Assembly (NCBI RefSeq): GCF_030518195.1
Contig: NZ_JAULSC010000004.1
Span: 212,708-276,707 of the forward strand
DNA from: Nocardioides cremeus
GTDB lineage: Bacteria; Actinomycetota; Actinomycetes; Propionibacteriales; Nocardioidaceae
Direction: 5' to 3'
Length of the DNA: 64,000 nt
In this document: positions 1 to 8,468 of the stretch, one piece after another
Layout: each line of letters begins with the position of its first letter
How positions within the stretch are numbered: the stretch's first letter is position 1
Position numbers and translations under genes: made by a program
The notes under the pieces: generated by a model
What the model saw: only the letters and a program-made list of their open reading frames with translations
The model's database searches: none
What the model was told of the DNA's origin: nothing

Positions 1-2
1 AC

Positions 3-1052
3 GAGTCGCGGGTCCGCGAGGTGATGGAGTCCGACCTGGGCTACGACGCGAGCGTGTGGCGTCAGCTCGCCGATCAGGTCGGGGTGCAGTCGCTGGCCGT
101 GCCCGAGCATCACGGGGGTGCCGGGTTCGGTCAGGTGGAGCTCGGCGTAGCGCTGCGTGAGCTCGGCCGGGCCCTCGTGCCAGGGCCGTTCTTCTCCTCG
201 GTCGTCCTGGGGGCTGGCGCGCTGCTCGCTGCCCAGGACGAGTCCGCGATGGCCGCGCACCTTCCCGGAATCGCCGCAGGCACCACCCTCGCGACGCTCG
301 CGGTCATCGAGACCGACGGCCAGTGGCGTACCCACGGGTTCACGACCCGCGCCCGCGAGGACGCGGAGGCTTCGTGGACGCTCGACGGGGAGAAATCTCT
401 TGTGCTCGACGCCGTGGGGGCCGACCTCTACGTCGTCGCCGCCGATACTCCGCACGGACCCGGACTGTTCCTGGTCGAGTCGGGTGCGGCCGGCCTCGAG
501 GTCACCGGCCTCAGGGCCTTGGACCCGACCCGTCGTGTCGGCCGCCTGACCCTGACCGGGACGCCGGCCGCCGCCCTCGGTCGGCCGGGTAACGGCACCG
601 CGGCCCTCGAGCACCTGCTCGACCGCGCCACCGCCGCCCTGGCTGCCGAGCAGGTCGGAGCGGCCCGCGCCTGCCTCGAGATGAGCGTGGCCTACGCCCG
701 CCAGCGTGTGCAGTTCGGGCGACCGATCGGCTCCTTCCAGGCGGTCAAGCACATGTGCGCCGACATGTTCACCCGGCTTGAGGTCGCCGAAGCCGCTGCA
801 ACCGAGGCCGCCCGCGCTGTCGACGGCCTGCCCGACGCACCCCCCGCGGGGGAGGCCGCAGCAGTCGCACACGCCGTCTGCTCCGAGGCGTTCATGTTCA
901 TCGCCCAGCAGACCATCCAGGTGCACGGTGGCATCGGCTTCACCTGGGAGCACCCGGCCCACCTCTACTTCCGGCGGGCCAAGGTGTCCCAGCTGATGTT
1001 CGGCGGACCGGCGGTCTACTACGAGCGCCTGCTCGAGCGCTGGGGCGTCTGA
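3..1052 (+). CDS. Acyl-CoA dehydrogenase family protein, 5' end outside window
   Basis: This is the C-terminal bulk of a flavin acyl-CoA dehydrogenase subunit. The frame is open to the left edge, and the first internal GTG (position 21) falls inside a conserved N-terminal helix, so the true start lies upstream. The region LAVPEHHGGAG is the family's N-terminal domain signature. QFGRPIGSFQAVKH and QVHGGIGFTWEHPAHLY are typical of the C-terminal helical domain. It is close in style to the subunit at 4950-6074, so it is probably the FadE28-like partner of a heteromeric enzyme whose other subunit lies to the left. It converges on the CoA-transferase gene with a six-base gap. The family role is alpha,beta-desaturation of an acyl-CoA; the substrate is unknown. 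Confidence 0.85.
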   Translation, partial: ESRVREVMESDLGYDASVWRQLADQVGVQSLAVPEHHGGAGFGQVELGVALRELGRALVPGPFFSSVVLGAGALLAAQDESAMAAHLPGIAAGTTLATLAVIETDGQWRTHGFTTRAREDAEASWTLDGEKSLVLDAVGADLYVVAADTPHGPGLFLVESGAAGLEVTGLRALDPTRRVGRLTLTGTPAAALGRPGNGTAALEHLLDRATAALAAEQVGAARACLEMSVAYARQRVQFGRPIGSFQAVKHMCADMFTRLEVAEAAATEAARAVDGLPDAPPAGEAAAVAHAVCSEAFMFIAQQTIQVHGGIGFTWEHPAHLYFRRAKVSQLMFGGPAVYYERLLERWGV

Positions 1053-1058
1053 CGCGGG

Positions 1059-2201
1059 TCACTCCCAGAGTGTGGTCAGCGCCCGCGACCGGCCGACTCG
1101 GTCGAGACCGCGGAGGTCTGCCGTGCCTCGTTCGGTGACCACGACGTCGACGTCGTGACCGGGCGTCGTCACCGGCCCCGAGAGCCGGTCGACGAGCGCC
1201 GGCCGGCCCCGGTGGGCGGTCGGCAGGGCGATGATCGACAGCCCCTCGGCGGATCGGGCTCCGGCTGCCGCGTAGTCGGGGTGCCCGCCCGGGCTCGCCA
1301 CTGGCTTGTCGGGGGGACCCTCGATCCCGACGTTGCCCTGGGTATCGATCTCGAGCGCGGTGTTGATCGAGACGAAGGGCTCCCCGGTGCTCAGTCTGGT
1401 CGGGTCGTGGGTGTGCTCGACCGGGTGGAGCAGGCCGCGGCCGTCAGCCCACGCGAGCAGCTCCTCGCCGCCGGCCAGGTAGGTGCCGATCGGGGTCCCG
1501 AGCAGGAGACCGCGCCGCTCGAGGTCGAGGATCCCGTCGACGAGCAACCCGGAGTCCACGCGCACCGGCACTGTCACCGCCGCCATGATCGCGCTGCCCA
1601 GCGCTCCTGGCCCGACCTGGATCCGGGCGCCCGCCGGCACCAGACCGGCAACCCGGTCGGCGACCTCGCGGTGGACGTCGTCGGGCGCAGTGAAGCCCAA
1701 CGGGGTCAGCGGCACGCTCGACTCCCCTACGACCACGACGTGCTCGGCCGGCAGCGACGGACCGTCGTACGCTCGGGGTGCGCCATGGTGGACGACCGCT
1801 GCGACCTGCGCGCCTGCGGCGACCGCGGCGTGCATCCACGACACCTCAGAGCCGAAGGTCAGGCCACCGTCGCGGGCGGGGACGACTCCGGCGAGCAGGA
1901 TGTCGGGCCGCAGGCGGCCCTGCATCAAGCCGGGCACCTGCGACCAGCGCACAGGGATGCCGCGCGCGGAGCCCGCGCGAATGGCGTCCCGCATGCCCCA
2001 GCCGCCCATCAGGGCCGCTACGTCGTGGTACGACGTCAGGTCGAGGTCGGGGTCGGGTGTCGGGAGCCACCCGAGCACGAGCTGCACACCACCGACCCCG
2101 GCGGCCGCCCGGCTGAGCTCGGCCGACGCTGAGCGCGGCGCGCCGAGGCCGTCCGCCACCGCGACGCGGCACCCCGGCGTGAGGAGTGCGGCCAGGCTCA
2201 C
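1059..2201 (-). CDS. Acetyl-CoA hydrolase/transferase family protein
   Basis: A 380-residue protein of the acetyl-CoA hydrolase/4-hydroxybutyrate CoA-transferase family. The C-terminal signature VVTERGTADLRG is clear, and the glycine-rich SGEPFVSINTALEID stretch fits the second CoA-transferase domain. I chose GTG at 2201 because the frame further upstream runs into the coding sequence of the preceding dehydrogenase and a GGCGGAG-like ribosome site precedes it. It is the last gene of the minus-strand operon that begins at 8238, starting ten bases after the upstream stop. The likely role is moving CoA between a pathway intermediate and an acyl acceptor, or releasing a free acid. It is short for the family (usually above 420 residues), so the substrate is uncertain. 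Confidence 0.75.
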   Translation of the reverse strand: MSLAALLTPGCRVAVADGLGAPRSASAELSRAAAGVGGVQLVLGWLPTPDPDLDLTSYHDVAALMGGWGMRDAIRAGSARGIPVRWSQVPGLMQGRLRPDILLAGVVPARDGGLTFGSEVSWMHAAVAAGAQVAAVVHHGAPRAYDGPSLPAEHVVVVGESSVPLTPLGFTAPDDVHREVADRVAGLVPAGARIQVGPGALGSAIMAAVTVPVRVDSGLLVDGILDLERRGLLLGTPIGTYLAGGEELLAWADGRGLLHPVEHTHDPTRLSTGEPFVSINTALEIDTQGNVGIEGPPDKPVASPGGHPDYAAAGARSAEGLSIIALPTAHRGRPALVDRLSGPVTTPGHDVDVVVTERGTADLRGLDRVGRSRALTTLWE

Positions 2202-2211
2202 TGCTCCGCCA

Positions 2212-3354
2212 TCATCGGGTGAGTTGGGGCTCGCGAGGCAGACCGAGCAGGCGCTCGGCGAGGATGTTGCGCTGGATCTCGCTGGTGCCACCGAGCAAGG
2301 TCTGGGCGTGCCCCACGAGCATCCGCTGGACGAGCGGCTCGTGGTCCTCGCTGACCAGGGCGTCGAGACCGAGCATCTCCACGCCGGCGTTGCCGATGTC
2401 GCGGTAGGTCTCCGAGGCCATCACCTTGAGCACCGAGAACGAGGCGTCCCCGGGCTCGGCCCCCTCGGCGATCGCGCGCTCCCAGGTCGTGCGCAGGATC
2501 CATGTCCTGACCCACAGGTCGGTGAGCGAGGCCTGTTGCGCCGCGCCCAGGCGGCCGCGCTCGCCCGCGGCGGCCGCCATGTCGCCGAGCGCCCGGAACA
2601 TCCCGACGGCGTTCGCGCCCAAGGACAGCCGCTCGTTGCCCAGAGTCATCATCGCCACGGCCCAGCCCTGGCCCTCGTCACCGATGAGGGCGTCGTCGTC
2701 GAGACGCACGTCGGTGAGGTAGACCTCGTTGAACTTGCTCTCCCCGTCGATCTGCACCACCGGACGCACCTCGACCCCGGCGGCACGCATCGGAACCACG
2801 AACGCCGACAGCCCGCCGTGCCCGGGACCGCCGGTGCGGGCGAGCAGGATGCCGAATTCTGCGCTGGCTCCCCCGCTGGTCCACACCTTCTGACCGTCGA
2901 CCGCCCAGCCGCTGTCGGTGCGACGAGCGCGGGTGCGGACGCCCGCCAGGTCCGAGCCGGCGTCGGGCTCGCTGAACAGCTGGCACCACATGTCCTCGCC
3001 GCTGACGATCCGCGGCAGGTAGCGCTCCTGCTGGTCCGGGCGCCCGTAGCGCATCAGCACCGGACCGACCAGGTCCGGCCCGACGATGTTGAGCTGGCGT
3101 GGCACGTCGGCGTAAGCCGTCTCCTCGGCGAAGATCGCCTGCTCGGCCACCGAGGCACCCCGCCCACCGTGCTCCACGGGCCAGCGCAGGCAGGCGTAGC
3201 CCGCCGCAGCGAGCTGGGCATGCCATGCGCGGGCGGCCACCATTTCGGTGTCCAGCGGGGTGGGACCGTAGTCGTGCAGCCCCTCGGGCCGCGGCGCCTG
3301 CGAGAGCCACTCGCGCAGCTCGGAGCGGAACGACTCGGCGGTTTGCATATCCAC
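2212..3354 (-). CDS. Acyl-CoA dehydrogenase (FadE29-like subunit)
   Basis: A 380-residue acyl-CoA dehydrogenase with the usual three domains. WPVEHGGRGAS lies in the N-terminal helical domain, QLFSEPDAGSDLAG and WTSGG in the flavin-binding beta domain, and LLGGTSEIQRNILAERLLGLPR in the C-terminal domain. The last motif carries the arginine and helix typical of subunits that hold FAD. It is cotranscribed with a second, different dehydrogenase subunit (4950-6074). In actinobacteria such non-identical pairs form alpha2-beta2 enzymes acting on bulky CoA thioesters (the ChsE type). I infer the same here. A GTG at 3354 and an ATG at 3348 are both possible starts. The previous stop codon is one base upstream, so translation is probably coupled. 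Confidence 0.88.
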   Translation of the reverse strand: MDMQTAESFRSELREWLSQAPRPEGLHDYGPTPLDTEMVAARAWHAQLAAAGYACLRWPVEHGGRGASVAEQAIFAEETAYADVPRQLNIVGPDLVGPVLMRYGRPDQQERYLPRIVSGEDMWCQLFSEPDAGSDLAGVRTRARRTDSGWAVDGQKVWTSGGASAEFGILLARTGGPGHGGLSAFVVPMRAAGVEVRPVVQIDGESKFNEVYLTDVRLDDDALIGDEGQGWAVAMMTLGNERLSLGANAVGMFRALGDMAAAAGERGRLGAAQQASLTDLWVRTWILRTTWERAIAEGAEPGDASFSVLKVMASETYRDIGNAGVEMLGLDALVSEDHEPLVQRMLVGHAQTLLGGTSEIQRNILAERLLGLPREPQLTR

Positions 3355-3355
3355 T

Positions 3356-4504
3356 TCAGGTGGAGACGATCGTGACGGCTGCGGTGCCCGGCGATCCGTA
3401 GAGCTGGGCGTACCCCACCCTGGCGTCGCTGACCTGCCGCTCGCCGCAGCGGCCCCGCAGCTGGTTGGCGAGCTCGTAGACCTGGCGTAGCCCGGAGGCG
3501 CCGACGGGCTCGCCGTTGGCGATCAGGCCACCGTCGGTGTTGATCGGCAACGACCCGCCGATCTCTGTCTCACCGTCGGCCAGCAGGCGCTCCTGGTCGC
3601 CGTCGGCGCAGAAGCCGTTCTCGGCCATGTGGATGATCTCCGAGCCGGCGTCGGTGTCCTGGAGCTGAATGACGTCGACGTCGCTCGGCCCGAGGCCGGC
3701 CTGCTCGAAGGCGGCCTTGGAGGCGAACACGGTGGGACTCGGCTGGGCCGCCAGTGGCAGGGACGGGCTGAGGAGGTCGAAGGCGCCGTCCCGGCCGCTG
3801 AACAGCGTGCTGGCACGCAGGTACAGCGGCGTGTCGGTGTACCTGTGTGCCTGATCGGCGCGGCACAGCACGACCGCGGCACCGCCCTCGTCGGGGTTGC
3901 AGTACATGTACTGGCGCAGGGGATAGTTCAGCACCGGCGAGGCCATGATCTCCTCGACCGAGAGTGGCTTGCGGCGCCACGCGTGCGGGGTGCGCTCGCC
4001 GTTGCGCGTCGCCTTCGCCGCCACCCGGGCCAGCGTCTCGTGGCTGATGCCGTGGTCGTGCAGGTAGCGGTTGGCCTTGAGGCCGAAGAAATGGGTCGTC
4101 AGGAACAACCCCGCCTCGCCGTACCAGTCCGGAAGCCCGGCCACCGAGGGGTGGGCGGAGAACGCCCCACGAGGGTGCTTGTCCATCCCGACCGCCACGG
4201 TGATGTCGGCGTCACCCATGCGGATCGCGTTGGCGGCCTGGGCGAGCACGGTGCCGCCGGACGCGCAGCCGGTGAACGTCGCACGTGCCGGGATGCCCGT
4301 GCGACCGAGGAGACCGAGGATGGCCTCGGGGTTGGTGACCTCCATGCTGGAGGCCCACAGGGCCTGGACCTGCTCCCAGGCCACGCCGGCGTCGGCGAGG
4401 GCCTCGATGACCGCGTCCTCCCCCATCTGGAGGGCGGACTTTCCCTCGTAGCGGCCGAACGGGTGCAGGCCGGTGCCGATGATGGCGACGTCAGGGGTGC
4501 TCAT
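3356..4504 (-). CDS. Thiolase-family (SCP-x/Ltp-like) protein
   Basis: A 382-residue thiolase-superfamily protein. Cys80 sits in TFTGCASGGTVLAQA, the position of the acyl-enzyme nucleophile. The C-terminal loop INTDGGLIANGEPVGASGLRQ aligns with the GHPxGxxG motif of thiolases, but the histidine is replaced by Glu332. The protein has no SCP-2 sterol-carrier domain. The gene overlaps the start of a DUF35-type gene by one base (ATGA), the pairing known for lipid-transfer-protein aldolases such as Ltp2-ChsH2 and for related thiolases. The likely reaction is retro-aldol or retro-Claisen cleavage of a side-chain or ring-derived acyl-CoA. Which of the two cannot be decided from sequence alone. Confidence 0.85.
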   Translation of the reverse strand: MSTPDVAIIGTGLHPFGRYEGKSALQMGEDAVIEALADAGVAWEQVQALWASSMEVTNPEAILGLLGRTGIPARATFTGCASGGTVLAQAANAIRMGDADITVAVGMDKHPRGAFSAHPSVAGLPDWYGEAGLFLTTHFFGLKANRYLHDHGISHETLARVAAKATRNGERTPHAWRRKPLSVEEIMASPVLNYPLRQYMYCNPDEGGAAVVLCRADQAHRYTDTPLYLRASTLFSGRDGAFDLLSPSLPLAAQPSPTVFASKAAFEQAGLGPSDVDVIQLQDTDAGSEIIHMAENGFCADGDQERLLADGETEIGGSLPINTDGGLIANGEPVGASGLRQVYELANQLRGRCGERQVSDARVGYAQLYGSPGTAAVTIVST

Positions 4505-4950
4505 CAGTTCGCTCCTCGATCCGCGGCGCCGACCGGCGCGAAGGCGTAGATCATCGTTTCGTTGCCGTCGGCGTCAGTGCCGAAGGGCACGATCCGCAGC
4601 TCCATCTTCTGGCCGATCGAGAGCTTCTCGTGATCGGGCTCGGTCAGCCGCGCCTCGATCAGCAGGGCGTCGGGCAGCTCGACGTAACCCACCGTAAACG
4701 GCTCGAAGCTCTCGGCGTCGTCAGCGCCGGCGTACGGCGGTGCGGGCGGCCGGAAGCGCTGGGTGGTGAAGCTCCACAAGGTGCCGTGGCGGGGCAGCTC
4801 GACCTTCTCCAGCTCCTCGCGAGTCCCCTCGACGAGCTTCTGCTTGCGGTAGGGGAATACGAGCACGCCGTCCGACGAGCGACCTGCGATCAGGGCGGGG
4901 TCGTCCGAGGGCCAGGTGAACAGATCGGGAGCGATGGGCACTTGAGTCAT
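4504..4950 (-). CDS. DUF35 / OB-fold thiolase partner lacking zinc-ribbon cysteines
   Basis: A 148-residue protein placed between a thiolase-like gene and a dehydrogenase gene, with one-base ATGA overlaps at both ends. DUF35 proteins have an N-terminal rubredoxin-like zinc ribbon followed by an OB fold, and they bind the thiolase or aldolase active-site face. Here the order is recognisable: SSDGVLVFPYRKQKL occupies the ribbon, LPRHGTLWSFTTQRFRPP the linker and first strand, and FTVGYVELPDALLIEARL the OB strand. The protein contains no cysteine at all, so the ribbon cannot bind zinc in the usual way. It probably acts as a required structural subunit of the neighbouring thiolase-like enzyme. 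Confidence 0.8.
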   Translation of the reverse strand: MTQVPIAPDLFTWPSDDPALIAGRSSDGVLVFPYRKQKLVEGTREELEKVELPRHGTLWSFTTQRFRPPAPPYAGADDAESFEPFTVGYVELPDALLIEARLTEPDHEKLSIGQKMELRIVPFGTDADGNETMIYAFAPVGAADRGAN

Positions 4951-6074
4951 CAGCCGGAACCTTTCGTGGTGGTGAGCACCGGCACCAGGCCGGTGAGGAG
5001 CTCACGGTTGTCGAGCGCGGAGCCCAGCAGCACGGCGGAGCCACGGGACCGCTTGAGGTGCAGGTGGGCGGGGTGCTCCCAGGTGAAGGCGATGCCCCCG
5101 TGCACCTGGACGTTGGTGGTGGCGCAGAAGTCGTAGCGCTCGCTGCACACCGTGCGGGCGATCGCGGTGACCAGGCCCAGGTCGTCGGTCTCGGCCTGGA
5201 CCGATCGCAGCAGGCCCCAGGCGGCGGCCCTGGCCGTCTCGATGGCGACGAGCATGTCGGCGCACAGGTGCTTGACGGCCTGGAAGGAACCGATCGGACG
5301 GCCGAACTGGTGGCGCGTGCGGGCGTGGGCGACGGCCATGTCGAGCGTGGCACTGGCACCGCCGACCTGCTCCCAGGCCAGCAACAGGGTGGCGATCTCG
5401 CGGGCGCGGTCCACCAGCTGCAGCCCGTCGTCGACGGCGCCGACCACAGCGGCCGGTGCGTGGTCGAAGGTGAGGTGTGCGAAGCGGCGGGTCTGGTCGG
5501 AGGTCCGCACCGTCTCCACGCTGAGCCCTCGGCCACCTTCGAGCGCGAAGAGCCCCACCTGGTCACCGCTGCATGCGGGCACCAGCACCAGGTCGGCGCC
5601 GGCGCCGTCGAGGACGTAGCGCTCGGTGCCGCTGAGGAACCACTGACCCCCCACCCGCTCGGCCGTAACCGGCACGTCGTCGGGTCCGGTTCGGGGTGCG
5701 CCCAGGACCGCGGCGGTCGCGACGAGGGTGCCGTCAGCGATCCCGGGGAGCCACCGCGTGGCCTCGCCGCCGGCGGCGATTAGTGCGGGGAGCGCCAAGC
5801 CGACCGTGGCCAGGAAGGGGACGCAGGCCGGTGCACGGCCGAGCTCCTCCATTACCACTGCTACCTCGGCCCAGCCGGCACCGGCGCCGCCGTGCTCCTC
5901 GGGAACGGCCAGTCCCTGCAGACCGATCTCGCCGGCCATGGTGGCCCACAGCTCGACGTCGTGGCCGGTCGACGACGCCATGACCCGGCGTACGTCGGGC
6001 TCGGAGGAGCGCCTCTCGACGAGCTGGCGCACGACCTCGCGCAGCTCGGCGCGCTCGGCGACGGAGATGCTCAT
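4950..6074 (-). CDS. Acyl-CoA dehydrogenase (FadE28-like subunit)
   Basis: A 374-residue acyl-CoA dehydrogenase subunit. GLQGLAVPEEHGGAG marks the N-terminal domain, and HQFGRPIGSFQAVKHLCADM and VQVHGGIAFTWEHPAHLHLKR mark the C-terminal domain. The middle domain is less conserved than in the subunit at 2212-3354, as expected for the partner subunit of a heterotetrameric enzyme. It lies in one tight operon with its presumed partner, the DUF35 protein and the thiolase. The gene overlaps the upstream VOC gene by four bases (ATGA) and the downstream DUF35 gene by one. The family role is introduction of a 2,3-double bond into an acyl-CoA, with electrons passed to ETF. Confidence 0.87.
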   Translation of the reverse strand: MSISVAERAELREVVRQLVERRSSEPDVRRVMASSTGHDVELWATMAGEIGLQGLAVPEEHGGAGAGWAEVAVVMEELGRAPACVPFLATVGLALPALIAAGGEATRWLPGIADGTLVATAAVLGAPRTGPDDVPVTAERVGGQWFLSGTERYVLDGAGADLVLVPACSGDQVGLFALEGGRGLSVETVRTSDQTRRFAHLTFDHAPAAVVGAVDDGLQLVDRAREIATLLLAWEQVGGASATLDMAVAHARTRHQFGRPIGSFQAVKHLCADMLVAIETARAAAWGLLRSVQAETDDLGLVTAIARTVCSERYDFCATTNVQVHGGIAFTWEHPAHLHLKRSRGSAVLLGSALDNRELLTGLVPVLTTTKGSG

Positions 6075-7012
6075 CCGGCAGGCTCCATCGGTCGTCGCAC
6101 CTCCGCGCGGGGGCGCGAGACCAGCTCGACCATGGTGCCGTCGGGGTCACGCAGGACTGCGACACTGAAGCCGCCGGTCGGCACGTCCGGCATCGCGGTG
6201 AAAACCGCGTCGGGCGCCTCGACGCCGGCGGCCCGCAGCAGTTGCACCGCCCCGGGCACGTCCTCGCACCCGAGGGCGATGCGGAAGACCCCTTGCGTGT
6301 TGGCCTGCATCGTCGAGGGCACCGCGTCGGGGTCGACCTCAAGCTCCAAGGAGAAGGTCGGGTCCTCGTCGACCACGAGCGAGACCCCGTCGACGCGAGG
6401 TTCGCTCGGCTCGACCACGCGCCACCCCAATCGCTCATACCAGGCGACGGTGGCCTCGAGATCGGTGCAGCGCAGGCGCGCGTGCGAGAAGGCCGCGCCC
6501 TGGTCCTCCGGATCGCCCGCGGGCGGGTCGATCTCGACGACCTCGACCGTCACGCCGTCGGGTGCGGCGACGTGCTGGGCCTGGCGCAGCCGCCCACGCA
6601 CCCAGGCCGCGTGCCGCGGCTGCTCACTGACGTAGGCCGAGTCCCCGGTCTCTTCGCCCAGCGAGGCGACGCGGACACCGAGTCCGGTGAAGCCCACCGC
6701 GCGGGCGGCCTCTCCGGGCGTCCGCGGCTCGACGGGCGGGTCGGTCCACTCGCAGATCTCGATCGCCGGAGCCGCGCGCGGTCCGCGGACGTCGTACATG
6801 AACCAGGTGTCGGAGGCGGTGTGCTCCCCGAGTCCGAGGAACCGGGCATCGGTGTCGTCGCTCTGGTTGCGCATCCGCCGGGTGAAGGCGAGCTGCTCCC
6901 AGAAGGCGGCTGCGCCAGCGGCGTCGGGGCTGTTCAAGTTGCAGTGCAGCACCGCGTGAACGGCGGCCGCGTGCGGGTCGACCTCGACGCTCGCCTCCGA
7001 CGGGACCGTCAT
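6071..7012 (-). CDS. Two-domain VOC (glyoxalase/dioxygenase fold) protein
   Basis: A 313-residue protein with two vicinal-oxygen-chelate repeats. The first is around residues 18-155 (HCNLNSPDAAGAAAFWEQL ... APDGVTVEVVEIDPP). The second is around 175-300 (HARLRCTDLEATVAWYERLGWR ... LRDPDGTMVELVSRP). VOC modules bind a divalent metal and include glyoxalases, epimerases and ring-cleaving dioxygenases. In a CoA-linked pathway an epimerase, isomerase or lyase-like step is possible. The gene overlaps the CaiB gene upstream and the dehydrogenase downstream by four bases each, so it is part of the 8238-1059 operon. The specific reaction is unknown. Confidence 0.8.
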   Translation of the reverse strand: MTVPSEASVEVDPHAAAVHAVLHCNLNSPDAAGAAAFWEQLAFTRRMRNQSDDTDARFLGLGEHTASDTWFMYDVRGPRAAPAIEICEWTDPPVEPRTPGEAARAVGFTGLGVRVASLGEETGDSAYVSEQPRHAAWVRGRLRQAQHVAAPDGVTVEVVEIDPPAGDPEDQGAAFSHARLRCTDLEATVAWYERLGWRVVEPSEPRVDGVSLVVDEDPTFSLELEVDPDAVPSTMQANTQGVFRIALGCEDVPGAVQLLRAAGVEAPDAVFTAMPDVPTGGFSVAVLRDPDGTMVELVSRPRAEVRRPMEPAG

Positions 7013-8238
7013 CGGATGGCGCCGGTCTTCTTCAGCTCGGCGATCTCGTCCCAGTCGTAGCCCGCCTCGACCAGGGCCAGCTCGGTGTGCTCACCGTGCT
7101 CGGGGGCACGAGTCTTGGCGTTGGGTCGGAGGTCGAACTGGACCGGGCTGTCGACCAAGGCGAACGTGTCACCGTTGCCGGAGTCGATCTGGGGCAGGTA
7201 GCCGTTGGCGATCGCAGCCGGGTCCGAGTGCAGCTCGACCGGCGTCTTGACGACGTCCCAGACTCCATCGAAGTCGGCGAAGGCCTTCTCCCAGTGCTCC
7301 AGCGGGTGCTTGGCGAACTCGCCGCGGATCTCGGCGATGCACTCTGCCCGGTTGACGAAGCGCGGCCCCATCCCGTTGAACCGCTCGTCGGCGACCATGT
7401 CGGGTCGACCGATCCGGGTGCAGAAGCCCTCCCAGAACCTGTCCGCCTGGAGCAGCACGAACGAGACGTGTCGATCGTCACCTGTGCGGAAGATGTTGGC
7501 TACCGGGTTGGGCATGTCGGCCAGGTCGAACTTGGGGATGGCGGAGCCGGTCACCCCGGCGCCGACGATGTCGGTCGAGACCTGCCACATCGCCAGGTGC
7601 AGCAGGGAGACGTCGACGACCGACGGCTCGCCGGTGCGCTCCCGCTTGAACAGAGCCGCGGCGACGCCCGAGGCGATCGCGAACCCGCCGAACAGGTCAC
7701 CGAAGGCAGGCCGCTGCGCAGGCGGGTACTCCGCGCCGATGCCCGTGTAGCCGTCTGCGATGCCGCCGCGCGACCAGTAGGCGGCGAGGTCGTAGGCGCC
7801 CCGGTCGGCCTCATCCCCCTGGGGTCCGTAACCGCTCCCCCGGGCGTAGATGATCTTCGGGTTGCGGGCCTGGACCGCGTCGACGTCGATCCCGAGCTTC
7901 TTGCGCGAGCTCGGGAGCATGTTGGTGATGAAGACGTCGGCGGTCTCGACCAGGCGCATGAGGACCTCGAGGCCCTCCGGGGTCCGCATGTCGATGCCAA
8001 CACTGCGCTTGCCGCGGTTGGGCTGCTCGACGAAGTGGTTCACCGACCCCGCGCCGGCTACGACGCCGGAGCTGATCAGGGCACGCTGCGGGTCGCCGGT
8101 CTCGGGGTGCTCGACCTTGATCACGTCGGCGCCCCAGTCGGCCAGCACGGCGCCGGCGGTCGGCACGAACGTCCAGGCGGCGACTTCCACCACCTTGATT
8201 CCGTCGAGGACGGGGGACGGGGTCTGCTCTGTGTTCAT
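7009..8238 (-). CDS. CaiB/BaiF family (class III) CoA-transferase
   Basis: A 409-residue class III CoA-transferase. It opens with LDGIKVVEVAAWTFVPTAGAVLADWGADVIKVEHP, the Rossmann-like N-terminal motif, and continues with FITNMLPSSRKKLGIDVD and KIIYARGSGYGPQG. The latter are standard landmarks of formyl-CoA and carnitine-CoA transferases. The ATG at 8238 is preferred over a GTG at 8247 because GAGGTG lies six bases upstream of it. This is the first gene of a seven-gene minus-strand operon ending at 1059. The operator-like palindrome at 8337-8352 is about 100 bases upstream. The family moves CoA between carboxylates, so this enzyme may activate the pathway substrate. Confidence 0.88.
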   Translation of the reverse strand: MNTEQTPSPVLDGIKVVEVAAWTFVPTAGAVLADWGADVIKVEHPETGDPQRALISSGVVAGAGSVNHFVEQPNRGKRSVGIDMRTPEGLEVLMRLVETADVFITNMLPSSRKKLGIDVDAVQARNPKIIYARGSGYGPQGDEADRGAYDLAAYWSRGGIADGYTGIGAEYPPAQRPAFGDLFGGFAIASGVAAALFKRERTGEPSVVDVSLLHLAMWQVSTDIVGAGVTGSAIPKFDLADMPNPVANIFRTGDDRHVSFVLLQADRFWEGFCTRIGRPDMVADERFNGMGPRFVNRAECIAEIRGEFAKHPLEHWEKAFADFDGVWDVVKTPVELHSDPAAIANGYLPQIDSGNGDTFALVDSPVQFDLRPNAKTRAPEHGEHTELALVEAGYDWDEIAELKKTGAIR

Positions 8239-8336
8239 GTCAGGCACCTCTGGGTCGGTCGACGCACCGTTGCGCCGGGTTCGAATGGCCGAGGCGACGC
8301 GTCTCGGTCACCTGTGACTCAGGACACTAGCCAAAC

Positions 8337-8352
8337 TTGACGAAACTGCCAA
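8337..8352. promoter_or_regulatory. Operator-like palindrome, copy 1
   Basis: TTGACGAAACTGCCAA matches the consensus TTGACGNNNNCGTCAA at 10 of 12 fixed positions. It lies about 100 bases upstream of the first gene of the CoA-transferase operon. No other feature is visible in the stretch 8239-8468 around it. The regulator is not identified; a TetR-type repressor would fit a site of this shape. Confidence 0.55.
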
Positions 8353-8468
8353 GTAGTTCGTGACGTGAATCTCAAGGCGCCGGTGAGGTCGGGGCCCGGG
8401 AGGCCCTGCCGCAGTGCTGACGACATGGTCAGAGCCGATCTTGAGGGGGCACAGGTCGGTCAGCCCAG

